NCBI GenBank assembly: GCA_049651845.1
Contig: JBASCW010000126.1
Coordinates: forward strand, 1 to 37,267
Length of the DNA: 37,267 bases
Direction of reading: 5' to 3'
From: RBG-16-66-20 sp049651845
Lineage (GTDB): Bacteria > Pseudomonadota > Gammaproteobacteria > Burkholderiales > SG8-39
A model generated the notes under the pieces. It had not been told where the DNA came from. It ran no database searches and saw only the letters and a list, made by a program, of their open reading frames with translations. The translations under genes were made by a program, and so were the position numbers. Positions 17,769-27,085 of this stretch are shown piece by piece (position 1 is the first letter of the stretch; each line of letters begins with the position of its first letter).

Positions 17769-18625
17769 GCGCGCCCGCGATGCGCGAGGTAGATCCCGAA
17801 TAGCACCACCGCGCCGCCCGCGCACTGCAGCAGCGAGACCGGCTCGGCGAGCAGCAGCCAGGCGAAGGCCGCCGCGAGCACCGGCTGCAGCAGCAGGCCG
17901 ACCGCGGAGAATGCCGCCGGCAGGTGCGCGAGCGCGAACGCGATCAGGCCCTGGCCGCCCGAGTGCGAGATCCACGCCAGGCCGGCCAGCGTGAGCCAGC
18001 CGGCCGCCGACCGCGGCAGCAGGACCTCGCCCGAGGCCGCGGCGACGGGCAGCAGGATCACCGCGGTGATGGTCGTGCTGACCGCCATCAGCTGCAGCGT
18101 CGCCGCGCCGCGGTCGCGCAGGCTTTTCATCGACATCAGGTACCAGGCGTAGAAGAGCGCCGTCACCACGCCGAGCACATCGCCGAGCAGCGCCGTCGGC
18201 GAGAAGTCCAGGCTCGCGCGCACCAGCAACCCCGTGCCGAGCAGCGCCGCGGCGAGCCCCGTGAGGAACAGGCCGCTCGGCCGCTGCTTCCAGAGCAGCC
18301 ACGCGGCGAGCGTGACGAAGATCGAGGCGAGGTTGGCGAGCAGCGTGGAATTGGCCACCGAGGTGTACTGGATCGACCAGTGCCAGAACGCGAGGTCGCC
18401 CGCGAACGCGAGGCCGGTGGCGAGCAGAAGTCTGAATTGCCTTTTTTCCAGGGTTTTCCGTTCCTTGGAAACGAAAGCGAAAAGCATCCACAACAGCGGC
18501 ACCGCGAGCGCGACGCGCCAGAACGCGCTCGCGGTCGGGCCGACGTCCGACACGCGCACCCAGATCGGCGACAAGGCGATGCACGTCGCGCCCGCGAACA
18601 GCGCAATCAGGGGCAAACCACGCAT
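17765..18625 (-). CDS. EamA/DMT-superfamily transporter
   Basis: An inner-membrane protein of 286 residues with about ten helices in two EamA repeats, beginning MRGLPLIALFAGATCIALSPIWVRVSDVGPTASAFWR (opening given in part as family-like: small residues, then the SDVGPTASAFWR loop). The second repeat contains LAWISHSGGQGLIAFALAHLPAAFSAVGLLLQP. The family exports metabolites such as amino acids; the substrate is unknown. An ATG at 18652 would overlap the divergent dnaE start and add nine polar residues; the ATG at 18625 starts right at the first helix and is preferred. It converges on purM. Confidence 0.88.
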
Positions 18626-18650
18626 GCGCCGATGGTAAACTTTTGACGAC

Positions 18651-21600
18651 ATGCCTGCTCCGCGTTTCGTTCACCTGAGGATGCACAGCGAGTACTCGGT
18701 GACCGACGGGATCGTGCGCCTCGACGACGCGGTGGCGAAGGCGAAGGACGATGGCATGCCCGCGCTCGCGCTCACCGACGCGAGCAACGTCTTCGGCATG
18801 GTGAAGTTCTACACCGCGGCGCGCGCCGCGGGCGTCAAGCCGATCGTCGGCGTCGACTGCTGGATGCAGAACCCGTCCGACCGCGACAAGCCGTTGCGTG
18901 CGCTGCTGCTGTGCGCCTCGCGCGCGGGCTACCTGCGCCTGTGCGACCTGGTGTCGCGCGCCTGGCTGCGCAACCAGCATCGCGCGCGCGCGGAGCTCTC
19001 GATGGACTGGTTCCAGCCAGCGGCCGGCGGCAGCGAAGGCCTGATCGCGCTCTCGGGCTTCGCCGGCGGCGACGTCGGCAACGCGCTCGCCGCGGGCAAC
19101 GCCGCCGCGGCCGACAAGCTCGCGGCGGCCTGGGCCGCGCTGTTTCCGGGCCGCTACTACCTCGAAGTGCAGCGCGCGGGCGCGCCGGGCGGCGAGGCGC
19201 TCGTGGGCGCGACGCTCGCGCTCGCGGTGCGCGCGGGGCTGCCGGTGGTCGCCACGCACCCGGTGCAGTTCACCGAGCGCGAGGATTTCAAGGCGCACGA
19301 GGCGCGCGTGTGCATTTCGCAGGGCTATGTGCTCGGCGACCAGCGCCGGCCGAAGCTGTTCACGCCCGAGCAGTACTTCAAGACGCAGGAGGAGATGGCG
19401 CGCCTGTTCGCCGACATGCCGCAGGCGCTCGAGAACGCGGTCGAGATCGCGCGCCGCTGCAACCTGGAGATCGAGCTCGGCAAGAGCCGGCTGCCCGCCT
19501 TCCCGACGCCCAAGGGCGTCACGCTCGACCAGTATCTGCGCAAGCAGGCCGAGGCCGGGCTCGCGGCGCGCCTGGAGCGCCTGTATCCGGAGGCGGCCGC
19601 GCGCCGCAACGAGGCGCCGCGCTACAAGGCGCGCCTGGAGTTCGAGATCGGCACCATCGCGCAGATGGGCTTCGCGGGCTACTTCCTGATCGTCGCCGAC
19701 TTCATCAACTGGGCGAAATCCAACGGCGTGCCGGTCGGGCCCGGGCGCGGCTCGGGCGCCGGTTCGCTGGTCGCCTACTCGCTCGGCATCACCGACCTGG
19801 ATCCCCTGCGCTACGACCTGCTGTTCGAGCGCTTCCTCAACCCGGAGCGCGTGTCGATGCCGGACTTCGACATCGACTTCTGCCAGGACGGGCGCGACCG
19901 CGTGATCGACTACGTGCGCAAGAAGTACGGCGAGGATTCGGTGTCGCAAATCGCCACTTTCGGCACCATGGCGGCGCGCGCGGTGGTGCGCGACACCGGG
20001 CGCGTGCTCGACCTGGGCTACAACTTCTGCGACCAAATCGCCAAGCTGATCCCGTTCCAGCCGGGCAAGCTGATCACGCTGGCCGAGGCGCGCGAGATGG
20101 AGCCGCTGCTCGCGCAGCGCGAGAAGAAGGAGGACGAGGTGCGCGAGCTGCTCGAGCTGGGCGAGAAGCTCGAGGGCCTCACGCGCAACGTCGGCATGCA
20201 CGCGGGCGGCGTGCTGATCGCGCCGGGCAGGCTCACCGATTTCTGCCCGCTGTACGCGGCCGAGGGCGCGACGCACGTGATCTCGCAGCTCGACAAGGAC
20301 GACGTCGAGGCGGTCGGCCTGGTGAAGTTCGATTTCCTCGGCCTCACCACGCTGACCGTCCTGGCCTGGGCCGAGCGCTACGTGCACGAGCTCGGCGAGC
20401 CGGCGTTCTCCCTCGAAGAGCTGCCGCTCGACGACGCGCCGACCTACAAGCTGCTGTCGGCGGGCAACACCACCGCCGTGTTCCAGCTGGAATCGCGCGG
20501 CATGCGCGACATGATCAAGCGCGCGCGCCCGGACCGCTTCGAGGACGTGATCGCGCTGGTCGCGCTGTACCGGCCCGGGCCCATGGACCTGATCCCGGAC
20601 TTCATCCGCCGCAAGCACGGCGAGGAGCGCGTCGAGTACCTCGACCCGCGCCTGGAGCCGATCCTCGCGCCGACCTACGGCATCATGGTCTACCAGGAGC
20701 AGGTGATGCAGATCGCGCAGGTGATCGGCGGCTACACGCTCGGCGGCGCCGACCTGCTGCGGCGCGCGATGGGCAAGAAGAAGCAGGAGGAGATGGATGC
20801 GCAGCGCGACGTGTTCGTCACCGGCGCGGAGAAGAACGGCCTGAAGCGCGGCAAGGCGATCGAGCTGTTCAACCTGATGGAGAAGTTCGCCGGCTATGGC
20901 TTCAACAAGTCGCACGCCGCCGCGTACGCGCTGCTCGCCTACCAGACTGCGTACATGAAGGCGCACCACAACGCCGCGTTCATGGCCGCCAACCTGTCGG
21001 CGGTGATGGACGACACCGACAAGCTGCGCCAGTTCCGCGACGACGCGCTCGCCAACGGCCTCGCGGTGCTGCCGCCGGACATCAACGCCTCGTTCTACCG
21101 CTTCGTGCCGGTGGACCTGAAGACGGTGCGCTACGGCCTGGGCGGGGTGCGCGGCACGGGCCAGGGGGCGATCGAGTCGGTGCTCGAGGCGCGCAAGGCA
21201 GGGCCGTTCCGGGACCTGTTCGACTTCTGCCGGCGCGTCGACAAGCGCCTGGTCAACCGGCGCTGCGTCGAGGCGCTGATCCGCGCGGGCGCGTTCGATG
21301 CGCTCGAGCCCAACCGCGCGAGCCTGCTCGCTTCGGCCGGGCGCGCGATCGAGGCAGCGGAGCAGGCCGAGCGCGCGGCCTCGCAGACCAGCCTCTTCGG
21401 CGAGGCCGAAGCGACGCAGAACGCGGGCCTGGTGCTGGTGCCGGCGCGCTCCTGGGACCTCAAGCAGCGGCTCACGGAGGAAAAGGCGGCGCTCGGCTAC
21501 TGCCTGTCGGCGCACCTGTTTTCGGTCTACGAGCGCGAGCTCGCGGGCTTCCCGCGCACGCCGCTGGCGAAGATCGCCTCGGCGGGCGAGCGCGTCTGGA

Positions 21601-22115
21601 TCGCCGGCGTGGTCGCCTCGGCGCGCGTGCAGATGACGCGCCGCGGCCGCATGATGATGGTGGTGCTCGACGACGCCAGCGCGCAGCTCGAGATCTCGGT
21701 GTTCAACGAGCTGTTCGAAAAGCACCGCGACAAGATCAGGGAGGACCGGCTGCTCGTGATCCAGGGCAAGGTGCAGCGCGACGAATTCATCAGCGGGCTG
21801 CGCGTGTCGGCCGAGGACCTGCTCGACCTGGGCGGGCTGCGCACGCGCTTCGGCGCGCGGCTGCGCATCGAGATGAACGGCGGCACCGACGCGGCGCGCG
21901 ATCCCAGGCGCCTCATGGACCTGCTCGCGCCCTACCGCGCGCCGGGCCGCGAGGGCTGCCCGGTGCTGGTGCACTACGAGAACTCAGGCGCGAGCTGCGA
22001 CGTGGCGCTCGGCGACGCCTGGCGCGTGCGCCCCGACGAGCTGCTGCTCGGCGAACTGACGGCCTGGCTTTCGCCCGAGGCGGTCCAGTTTCAATACGGA
22101 AGCGCTACTCCGTAG
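18651..22115 (+). CDS. dnaE: DNA polymerase III alpha subunit
   Basis: DnaE is the replicative polymerase. The 1154-residue protein is full length. It has an N-terminal PHP domain (FVHLRMHSEYSVTDG), the nucleotide-binding GPGRGSGAGSLVAYSL, catalytic aspartates in MPDFDIDFCQDGR (D405, D407), FNKSHAAAYALLAYQTAYMKAH, a clamp-binding motif QTSLFG near residue 912 and a C-terminal OB domain (VWIAGVVASARVQMTRRG...MMVVLDD). The start MPAPRFVHLR agrees with the family. An extended -10-like TGGTAAACT ends about nine bases before the ATG. The 3' end overlaps convergent acyP by 11 bases. Confidence 0.98.
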   Translation: MPAPRFVHLRMHSEYSVTDGIVRLDDAVAKAKDDGMPALALTDASNVFGMVKFYTAARAAGVKPIVGVDCWMQNPSDRDKPLRALLLCASRAGYLRLCDLVSRAWLRNQHRARAELSMDWFQPAAGGSEGLIALSGFAGGDVGNALAAGNAAAADKLAAAWAALFPGRYYLEVQRAGAPGGEALVGATLALAVRAGLPVVATHPVQFTEREDFKAHEARVCISQGYVLGDQRRPKLFTPEQYFKTQEEMARLFADMPQALENAVEIARRCNLEIELGKSRLPAFPTPKGVTLDQYLRKQAEAGLAARLERLYPEAAARRNEAPRYKARLEFEIGTIAQMGFAGYFLIVADFINWAKSNGVPVGPGRGSGAGSLVAYSLGITDLDPLRYDLLFERFLNPERVSMPDFDIDFCQDGRDRVIDYVRKKYGEDSVSQIATFGTMAARAVVRDTGRVLDLGYNFCDQIAKLIPFQPGKLITLAEAREMEPLLAQREKKEDEVRELLELGEKLEGLTRNVGMHAGGVLIAPGRLTDFCPLYAAEGATHVISQLDKDDVEAVGLVKFDFLGLTTLTVLAWAERYVHELGEPAFSLEELPLDDAPTYKLLSAGNTTAVFQLESRGMRDMIKRARPDRFEDVIALVALYRPGPMDLIPDFIRRKHGEERVEYLDPRLEPILAPTYGIMVYQEQVMQIAQVIGGYTLGGADLLRRAMGKKKQEEMDAQRDVFVTGAEKNGLKRGKAIELFNLMEKFAGYGFNKSHAAAYALLAYQTAYMKAHHNAAFMAANLSAVMDDTDKLRQFRDDALANGLAVLPPDINASFYRFVPVDLKTVRYGLGGVRGTGQGAIESVLEARKAGPFRDLFDFCRRVDKRLVNRRCVEALIRAGAFDALEPNRASLLASAGRAIEAAEQAERAASQTSLFGEAEATQNAGLVLVPARSWDLKQRLTEEKAALGYCLSAHLFSVYERELAGFPRTPLAKIASAGERVWIAGVVASARVQMTRRGRMMMVVLDDASAQLEISVFNELFEKHRDKIREDRLLVIQGKVQRDEFISGLRVSAEDLLDLGGLRTRFGARLRIEMNGGTDAARDPRRLMDLLAPYRAPGREGCPVLVHYENSGASCDVALGDAWRVRPDELLLGELTAWLSPEAVQFQYGSATP

Positions 22116-22389
22116 GCAGCTGGTCGAAGCCGCGGTAAGTTCGCCCAGGTTCCTCGGCAGGTCGTGCATCCACGCGCTCCACGCGCGCGGCGGGCGGCCC
22201 GCGCCGCGCCCAGGCGGTGACCGCGTCCACCGCGGCCGCGTCCCCCTGGAGCACGGCCTCGACGGTGCCGTCGCGCCGGTTGCGCACCCAGCCCGTGAGG
22301 CCGCGCGCGAGCGCTGCGCGCTGCAGGGCGTAGCGGAAGCCGACGCCCTGCACGCGACCGGCGATGCGCAGCTGTTTCGTCACGGCCAT
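22105..22389 (-). CDS. acyP: Acylphosphatase
   Basis: Acylphosphatase hydrolyses carboxyl-phosphate bonds of small acyl phosphates. This 94-residue protein has the complete signature: RIAGRVQGVGFRYALQ, with the catalytic arginine after GVGF, and GLTGWVRNRRDGTVEAVLQG, with the catalytic asparagine. The ATG at 22389 gives the standard length; a longer open frame upstream is not supported. It overlaps the dnaE 3' end on the opposite strand by 11 bases. Confidence 0.94.
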   Translation of the reverse strand: MAVTKQLRIAGRVQGVGFRYALQRAALARGLTGWVRNRRDGTVEAVLQGDAAAVDAVTAWARRGPPAARVERVDARPAEEPGRTYRGFDQLPTE

Positions 22390-22483
22390 GACCAAATTTT
22401 GCCTGCTGTCCGCCGGACCGTCTCCCGGTAGCGTTTCGTCCGCCGTGGTAAAGTCGCGCGAAACGCAACAGGGGGAGCACGAT

Positions 22484-22879
22484 ATGCGCGCCGCACTTCT
22501 CGTCATCGCCGGACTGGCCCTGGTCGGATTCGTCGCGGTCTCGTTCGTCCTGCCGCAGATGGCGGGCTCCGAGGCGAAGGAGGCGGCGCAGACGCTGGTG
22601 GCCGGCACCGATGCGGCCAAGCAGCAGGTCGCGGCCGCGGCGGCGAAGGCGGGCAACCTGAACGGCTCGGGCACGGGCGTCAAGGTCGCCAACAAGCCCG
22701 ACGCCAAGTTCGGCGAATTCAAGTGGATCGTCGAAGCCAACGGCGCGATCCGCGGCTGGAACGAGAAGAACGCGATCGAGATTTCGCTGACGCCCAAGCT
22801 CGAGGGCGGCAAGGTCGAGTGGACCTGCCGCGGCTACCCGAACGCGTCGATGCCCGCGACCTGCGGCGGGCGCGGCTGA
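22484..22879 (+). CDS. Membrane-anchored pilin-like protein
   Basis: The 131-residue product starts at the ATG preceded by GGGGGAG with a good spacer. It has one N-terminal membrane helix (about residues 3-24, ALLVIAGLALVGFVAVSFVL), an alanine-rich linker likely to be helical (about 30-60), and a C-terminal half FKWIVEANGAIRGW...ISLTPKLEGGKVEW-TCRGYPNASMPATC. That half resembles the C-terminal beta-sheet and disulphide loop of type IV pilins (W-x-C ... P-x-x-C). The N-terminus has no prepilin peptidase site (no G-F/M-T-L-I-E), so it is unlikely to be an assembled pilin. It is convergent with the Ehr operon, three bases away. Function unknown. Confidence 0.78.
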   Translation: MRAALLVIAGLALVGFVAVSFVLPQMAGSEAKEAAQTLVAGTDAAKQQVAAAAAKAGNLNGSGTGVKVANKPDAKFGEFKWIVEANGAIRGWNEKNAIEISLTPKLEGGKVEWTCRGYPNASMPATCGGRG

Positions 22880-22882
22880 GCG

Positions 22883-23398
22883 TCAGTTCCCGGCCGCGCT
22901 CACCGCGGTCAGGATTCCCTGGATGATGGCCGAGGGCGCGGGCGGGCAGCCCGGCACCGCGACGTCCACCGGGATCACGTTGGCGACCCGCCCGCAGCTC
23001 GCGTAGTTCTCGCCGAACACCCCGCCGTCGCAGCCGCAATCGCCGATCGCCACCACCAGCTTGGGCTCGGGCATCGCCTCCAAGGTGCGGCGCAGCGCCA
23101 CCTCCATGTTGCGCGACACGGGCCCGGTCACGAGCAGCAGGTCCGCGTGCCGCGGGCTGGCGACGAACTTGATGCCCAGGCCCTCCAGGTTGTAGTAGGG
23201 ATTGTTCGCAGCGTGGATCTCGAGCTCGCAGCCGTTGCAGGAGCCCGCGTCCACATGGCGGATCGCCAGCGCGCGCCCGAGCAGCTTCAGGATCTCGTCG
23301 CTCAGCGCCGGCGCCGCCGCGCGCAGCGCGGCGTCGGGCCGCGGCGCGGCCTCGGTGCGGATGCCGATGCGCGTGATCTGAATGAGGAGCTTGTGCAT
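22883..23398 (-). CDS. hyfI: Ehr/hydrogenase-4-like small Fe-S subunit (NuoB/HyfI family)
   Basis: A 171-residue subunit homologous to complex I NuoB and hydrogenase-4 HyfI, which carries the iron-sulphur cluster nearest the catalytic or quinone site. All four cluster ligands are present: C54 and C57 in GSCNGCELEI, C121 in GDCGCDGG and C151 in PGCPPAP. The ATG at 23398 lies two bases before the stop of the large-subunit gene on the same strand, consistent with coupled translation. It is the last gene of the RHH-hyfBCEFGI run. The retained cluster shows that the peripheral arm can still carry electrons even though the partner lacks nickel ligands. The symbol denotes family position, not hydrogenase activity. 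Confidence 0.92.
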   Translation of the reverse strand: MHKLLIQITRIGIRTEAAPRPDAALRAAAPALSDEILKLLGRALAIRHVDAGSCNGCELEIHAANNPYYNLEGLGIKFVASPRHADLLLVTGPVSRNMEVALRRTLEAMPEPKLVVAIGDCGCDGGVFGENYASCGRVANVIPVDVAVPGCPPAPSAIIQGILTAVSAAGN

Positions 23399-23400
23399 GA

Positions 23401-24963
23401 CTACAGGTCCGCGCCCGCGTAGGACAGGTTGAACGACTTGTTGATGAGCGGGAAATCCGGAACGATGTTGCCGAGCACCGCGTGCTCGAGCGCAGGCCAG
23501 TTCTGCCACGACGGGTCGTGCGCGTGGCAGCGCCGTATGCCTCCCGCGGGGCCGGCCTCCAGCGCGACCAGCACCTCGCCGCGCCAGCCTTCGACCCAGC
23601 CGAGGCCGCGCGCGCCTGCCGCGGGCTCGGCGATGGGCACGCGCAGCTCGCCCGGCGGCAGGCTGCGCACGATCCGGCGCTGCAACTCGATCGACTCGAA
23701 CGCCTCCTCGAAGCGGACCACGATGCGCGCCGCGACGTCGCCATTGCGGTGCGAGGCCACGCGCGGGGCGAACTCGTCGTAGGGCGCAAAACCCGGAAAG
23801 GCGCGCGCGTCCATCGCGTGGCCGCTCGCGCGCGCGGCCAGGCCCACCACGCCGAGCGCCGCTGCGGTCTGCGGCGTGAGGCGCCCACAGTTGATGCAGC
23901 GGTCCTGCAGCCCCGCGTGGTCGTAATAGATCGCGCGTATCGTGCGCAGTTCCGCCCGCAGCCGGGTGCATTCCGCCAGGATCGCGTCGACGGCGTGGGC
24001 GTCGACGTCGATCGCGACGCCGCCCGGCACGATGCGGTCCATGAGGTAGCGGTGCCCGAATAGCGCCGCGTTGGTGCGCAGCATGTCCTCCTTCAGGCGC
24101 GAGAACTGGGCGAGGCCGAACGCGAGGCCGCCATCATTGCCGATGAAGCCGAGATCGCCCAAATGGTTGGCGATGCGCTCGCGCTCGAGCAGGAGCGCGC
24201 GCAGGCGCAGCGCGCGCGCACCGGGCTGCGCGCCCGCCATGCCTTCGAGCGCCATCGCGTAGGCCCAGGCGTATGCCACCGTGCTGTCGCCCGAGACGCG
24301 GCCCGCCAGCCGCGCGCCCTCGGCGAGCGACAGCGACTCGAAGCGCTTCTCGATGCCCTTGTGCTTGTAGCCGAGGCGCTGTTCCAGCCGCAGCACGCGC
24401 TCGCCGACGATCGAGAAGCGGAAATGGCCCGGCTCGATCGTGCCCGCGTGCACGGGCCCCACCGGGATCTCGTGCACGCCGTCGCCTTCCACGGCGACGA
24501 ACGCGTAGGCGGCGCTGCCCGGCTCGAGGCGCGCGTCGAGCGCGATCTCGCGCCGCAGGGGATGCGCGTCGGCGCGCCAGGCGCCGTGGCGCAGCCAGCC
24601 GCGCACGTCCGGGCGCATGCCTTCGGCGTTCAGGGCGGGCACGCCGACCAGGTCGAAGGCGGCGCGCTGCATGCGGCGCGCGCACGGAAAGATCCCCGAC
24701 AGGTCCGGGTAGCCCCCGGACGATGAGGTCGGCAATTCGAGCCACAGCAATCCTTCGTATGCGGCGAGCAGCGCGTGCACCGAGCGGGCGCCGGTGCCGC
24801 CGAGATCGCTCTCGTCGCTCGCCCAGAGCGCAGCGAGGCGCCCGCCTGCCGCGGCGACGCGCTCGCTCGCCGCGAGCCACTGCGCGCGGTCGCAGCGCGC
24901 GCGCCAGGCGCGTGCCGCGCCCTGCAGGGGCTCGAGCGTCAATCCGGGAATGGGCGGTTGCAT
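23401..24963 (-). CDS. hyfG: Ehr/hydrogenase-4-like large subunit (NuoCD/HyfG family) without NiFe ligands
   Basis: A 520-residue protein that combines an N-terminal NuoC-like part (about residues 1-135) with a NuoD/HyfG-like part containing HEIPVGPVHAGTIEPGHFRF (165-184), YKHKGIEKRFESL, LERERIANHLGDLGFIGND and DFPLINKSFNLSYAG. In HycE/HyfG hydrogenases the nickel-iron centre is held by R-x-C-G-x-C and D-P-C-x-x-C. Here the matching places read RVSGDSTV (222-229) and HDPSWQNWP (482-490), so no ligand cysteine survives. This is the hallmark of energy-converting-hydrogenase-related (Ehr) complexes, whose reaction is undefined. It therefore should not be called a hydrogenase. The gene lies between hyfF and hyfI with four- and two-base gaps. 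Confidence 0.92.
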   Translation of the reverse strand: MQPPIPGLTLEPLQGAARAWRARCDRAQWLAASERVAAAGGRLAALWASDESDLGGTGARSVHALLAAYEGLLWLELPTSSSGGYPDLSGIFPCARRMQRAAFDLVGVPALNAEGMRPDVRGWLRHGAWRADAHPLRREIALDARLEPGSAAYAFVAVEGDGVHEIPVGPVHAGTIEPGHFRFSIVGERVLRLEQRLGYKHKGIEKRFESLSLAEGARLAGRVSGDSTVAYAWAYAMALEGMAGAQPGARALRLRALLLERERIANHLGDLGFIGNDGGLAFGLAQFSRLKEDMLRTNAALFGHRYLMDRIVPGGVAIDVDAHAVDAILAECTRLRAELRTIRAIYYDHAGLQDRCINCGRLTPQTAAALGVVGLAARASGHAMDARAFPGFAPYDEFAPRVASHRNGDVAARIVVRFEEAFESIELQRRIVRSLPPGELRVPIAEPAAGARGLGWVEGWRGEVLVALEAGPAGGIRRCHAHDPSWQNWPALEHAVLGNIVPDFPLINKSFNLSYAGADL

Positions 24964-24967
24964 GCGC

Positions 24968-26422
24968 TCAGCCGATCAGCTGCGCCGCCTGGCGGTACCA
25001 GCCGGCGAGGTAGGGTGGCATGTACAGGCCCAGCATCAGCACCAGAGCGAGGTGCGCGAACACGGGCACCAGCGCCGGCCGATGGGGCAGGCGCGAGGCG
25101 CTCGGCTCGCCGAACACCATCGGCTGCACCTTGCCGAAGATCGCAGCGAACGAGATGCCGAGCGACACCAGCAGGATCGGCGCCGCCCACGGCAGCTGCG
25201 CGATCGCCTGCGTGAGGATCAGGAACTCGCTCGCGAACACGCCGAACGGCGGCATGCCCAGGATCGCGACGGTGCCCAGCGTTAGGCCCCAGCCGACCGT
25301 GGGGCTCAGGCGGATCATGCCGCGGATCTCGGACATCGCCTGGGTGCCGGCCTTCTGCGTGGCGTGGCCGACGGCGAAGAAGATTGCGCTCTTGGTGAGC
25401 GAGTGCATGGTCATGTGCAGCAGGCCCGCGAAGCTCGCCACCGGCCCGCCCAGGCCGAATGCGAAGGTCACCAGGCCCATGTGCTCGATCGACGAATAGG
25501 CGAACATGCGCTTGATGTCGCGCTGGCGCGACAGGAAGAGGGCCGCCACCGCCACCGACAGCAGGCCGAAGCCGATCATCAGGTTGCTCGCGAACGGGCG
25601 CTCGAGCGCGCCGTCGGTGATCACCTTGAAGCGGATCAGCGCGTACAGCGCGACGTTCAGCAGCAGCCCGGAGAGCACCGCCGACACGGGCGTGGGGCCC
25701 TCGGCATGCGCGTCGGGCAGCCAGTTATGCAGCGGCACCAGCCCTACCTTGGTGCCGTAGCCTACGAGCAGGAACACGAAGGCGATCGACATCACCACGG
25801 GCTCGAGCTGCCCTTTCACGGCGTCGAGCTGCGTCCACAGCAGCGCGCCCGTACCTGCGCCGAGGATCTTCTCGGAGGCGAAGTACACCAGGATCGTGCC
25901 GAGCAGCGCCTGCGCGATGCCCACGCCGCAGAGGATGAAATACTTCCAGGCGGCCTCGAGCGAGGCATGCGTGCGGTACAGCGCGACCAGCAGCACGGTG
26001 GTGAGCGTGGCCGCCTCCATCGCCACCCACATGATGCCGAGGTTGTTGGTGGTGAGCACCAGCAACATCGTGAAGCTGAACATCTGGTACATGCTGTGAT
26101 AGAGGCGCATGCCGCCGTCGGAGACGCGGCCGTGGCTGCGCTCGATGCGCATGTAGGGCCGCGAGAACAGCGCGGTGGTCATGCCGACGAACGCGGTCAG
26201 CGCGACGAGGAACACGTTCAGCGAATCGACGAAGAACTGGGCGTGGAAGGCCTCGAACGGCCCGTCGGCGACCACGCGCATCACCAGCGCGACGGCGCCG
26301 GCGAAGGTGAGCGCGCTGAAAGCCGCGTTCAGCTCGGCCGCGAGCGGCCGGTGGCCCGCGAGCGCGAGCACGGCGCCCCCGGCGAGCGGGCTGGCGAGCA
26401 GCAGCAGCATCTCGAGCGGCAT
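24968..26422 (-). CDS. hyfF: Ehr/hydrogenase-4-like antiporter subunit (HyfF family)
   Basis: A 484-residue polytopic membrane protein of the Mrp-antiporter/NuoL-M-N family. Its first residues MPLEMLLLLASPLAGG enter helix 1. Conserved parts are MWVAMEAATLTTVLLVALYR (helix glutamate), GYGTKVGLVPLHNWLPDAHAEGPTPVSAVLSG and MFAYSSIEHMGLV. Such subunits are thought to move protons or sodium ions. The ATG at 26422 shares its first base with the TGA of hyfE; a much longer open frame upstream is hyfE in another frame. The hydrophobicity and motif order resemble HyfF rather than HyfB or HyfD. Confidence 0.92.
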   Translation of the reverse strand: MPLEMLLLLASPLAGGAVLALAGHRPLAAELNAAFSALTFAGAVALVMRVVADGPFEAFHAQFFVDSLNVFLVALTAFVGMTTALFSRPYMRIERSHGRVSDGGMRLYHSMYQMFSFTMLLVLTTNNLGIMWVAMEAATLTTVLLVALYRTHASLEAAWKYFILCGVGIAQALLGTILVYFASEKILGAGTGALLWTQLDAVKGQLEPVVMSIAFVFLLVGYGTKVGLVPLHNWLPDAHAEGPTPVSAVLSGLLLNVALYALIRFKVITDGALERPFASNLMIGFGLLSVAVAALFLSRQRDIKRMFAYSSIEHMGLVTFAFGLGGPVASFAGLLHMTMHSLTKSAIFFAVGHATQKAGTQAMSEIRGMIRLSPTVGWGLTLGTVAILGMPPFGVFASEFLILTQAIAQLPWAAPILLVSLGISFAAIFGKVQPMVFGEPSASRLPHRPALVPVFAHLALVLMLGLYMPPYLAGWYRQAAQLIG

Positions 26423-27084
26423 CAGTGCTCCTTGAGGCGCTCGAGGTGGCGCGTGTCGAGCGAGTCGAAGCGCTCGCGGATCTGGAAGAAGAACACGCCG
26501 AGGATCAGCATGCCGACCAGCACGTCGAGCGCGATGCCGAACTCGATCACCATCGGCATGCCGTAGACCGCGCCGGTGGCGGCGAAGAACAGCGCGTTCT
26601 CCATCGCCAGGAAGCCGATCACCTGCGGCACCGCCTTGGAGCGCGTGATCATCATCAGGAACGACAGCAGCACGCAGGCGAGCGCGATGCCGAGCGTCGC
26701 CTTGGTGACCGTGCCCGCGAGGCGCGAGATCGGCAGCGCCAGGTTGAAGGCGAGGATCACCAGCACAATGCCGATCAGCATGATGGTCGGGATCTTGATC
26801 AGAGTCTCGACGTCCCATTTCACGTTCAGGCGCCGGATCAGCCGGTGTAGGATCCAGGGCAGCGCGACGACCTTGAGCGCGAGCGTGAGCGCCGCCGAGC
26901 CGTACAGGTGCGTCTGCCCGGTCATCCAGGCGACCAGCGCGGTGGACAGGAACAGCGTGAAGCCCTGCGCCGCGAACAGGTTGATGAGCGAGATGATGCG
27001 CCGCTGCGAGAGCATCGCGAAGGCGAGCAGCAGCATCACCGCGGCGAGCAGGTTGACGAGTTGCGGACCGTAGTGCTGCAGCAT
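26422..27084 (-). CDS. hyfE: Ehr/hydrogenase-4-like membrane subunit (HyfE family)
   Basis: A 220-residue membrane protein with about six or seven helices. The second half resembles NuoK: IGFLAMENALFFAATGAVYGMPMVIEFGIALDVLVGMLILGVFFF, which carries membrane-embedded acidic residues that in complex I are part of the proton path. The C-terminus is a short charged tail (RFDSLDTRHLERLKEH). It lies one base after hyfC and overlaps hyfF by one base, so it is co-translated. HyfE-type proteins occur only in hydrogenase-4/Ehr-like assemblies, not in ordinary complex I, which helps identify the operon. Confidence 0.91.
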   Translation of the reverse strand: MLQHYGPQLVNLLAAVMLLLAFAMLSQRRIISLINLFAAQGFTLFLSTALVAWMTGQTHLYGSAALTLALKVVALPWILHRLIRRLNVKWDVETLIKIPTIMLIGIVLVILAFNLALPISRLAGTVTKATLGIALACVLLSFLMMITRSKAVPQVIGFLAMENALFFAATGAVYGMPMVIEFGIALDVLVGMLILGVFFFQIRERFDSLDTRHLERLKEH

Positions 27085-27085
27085 C

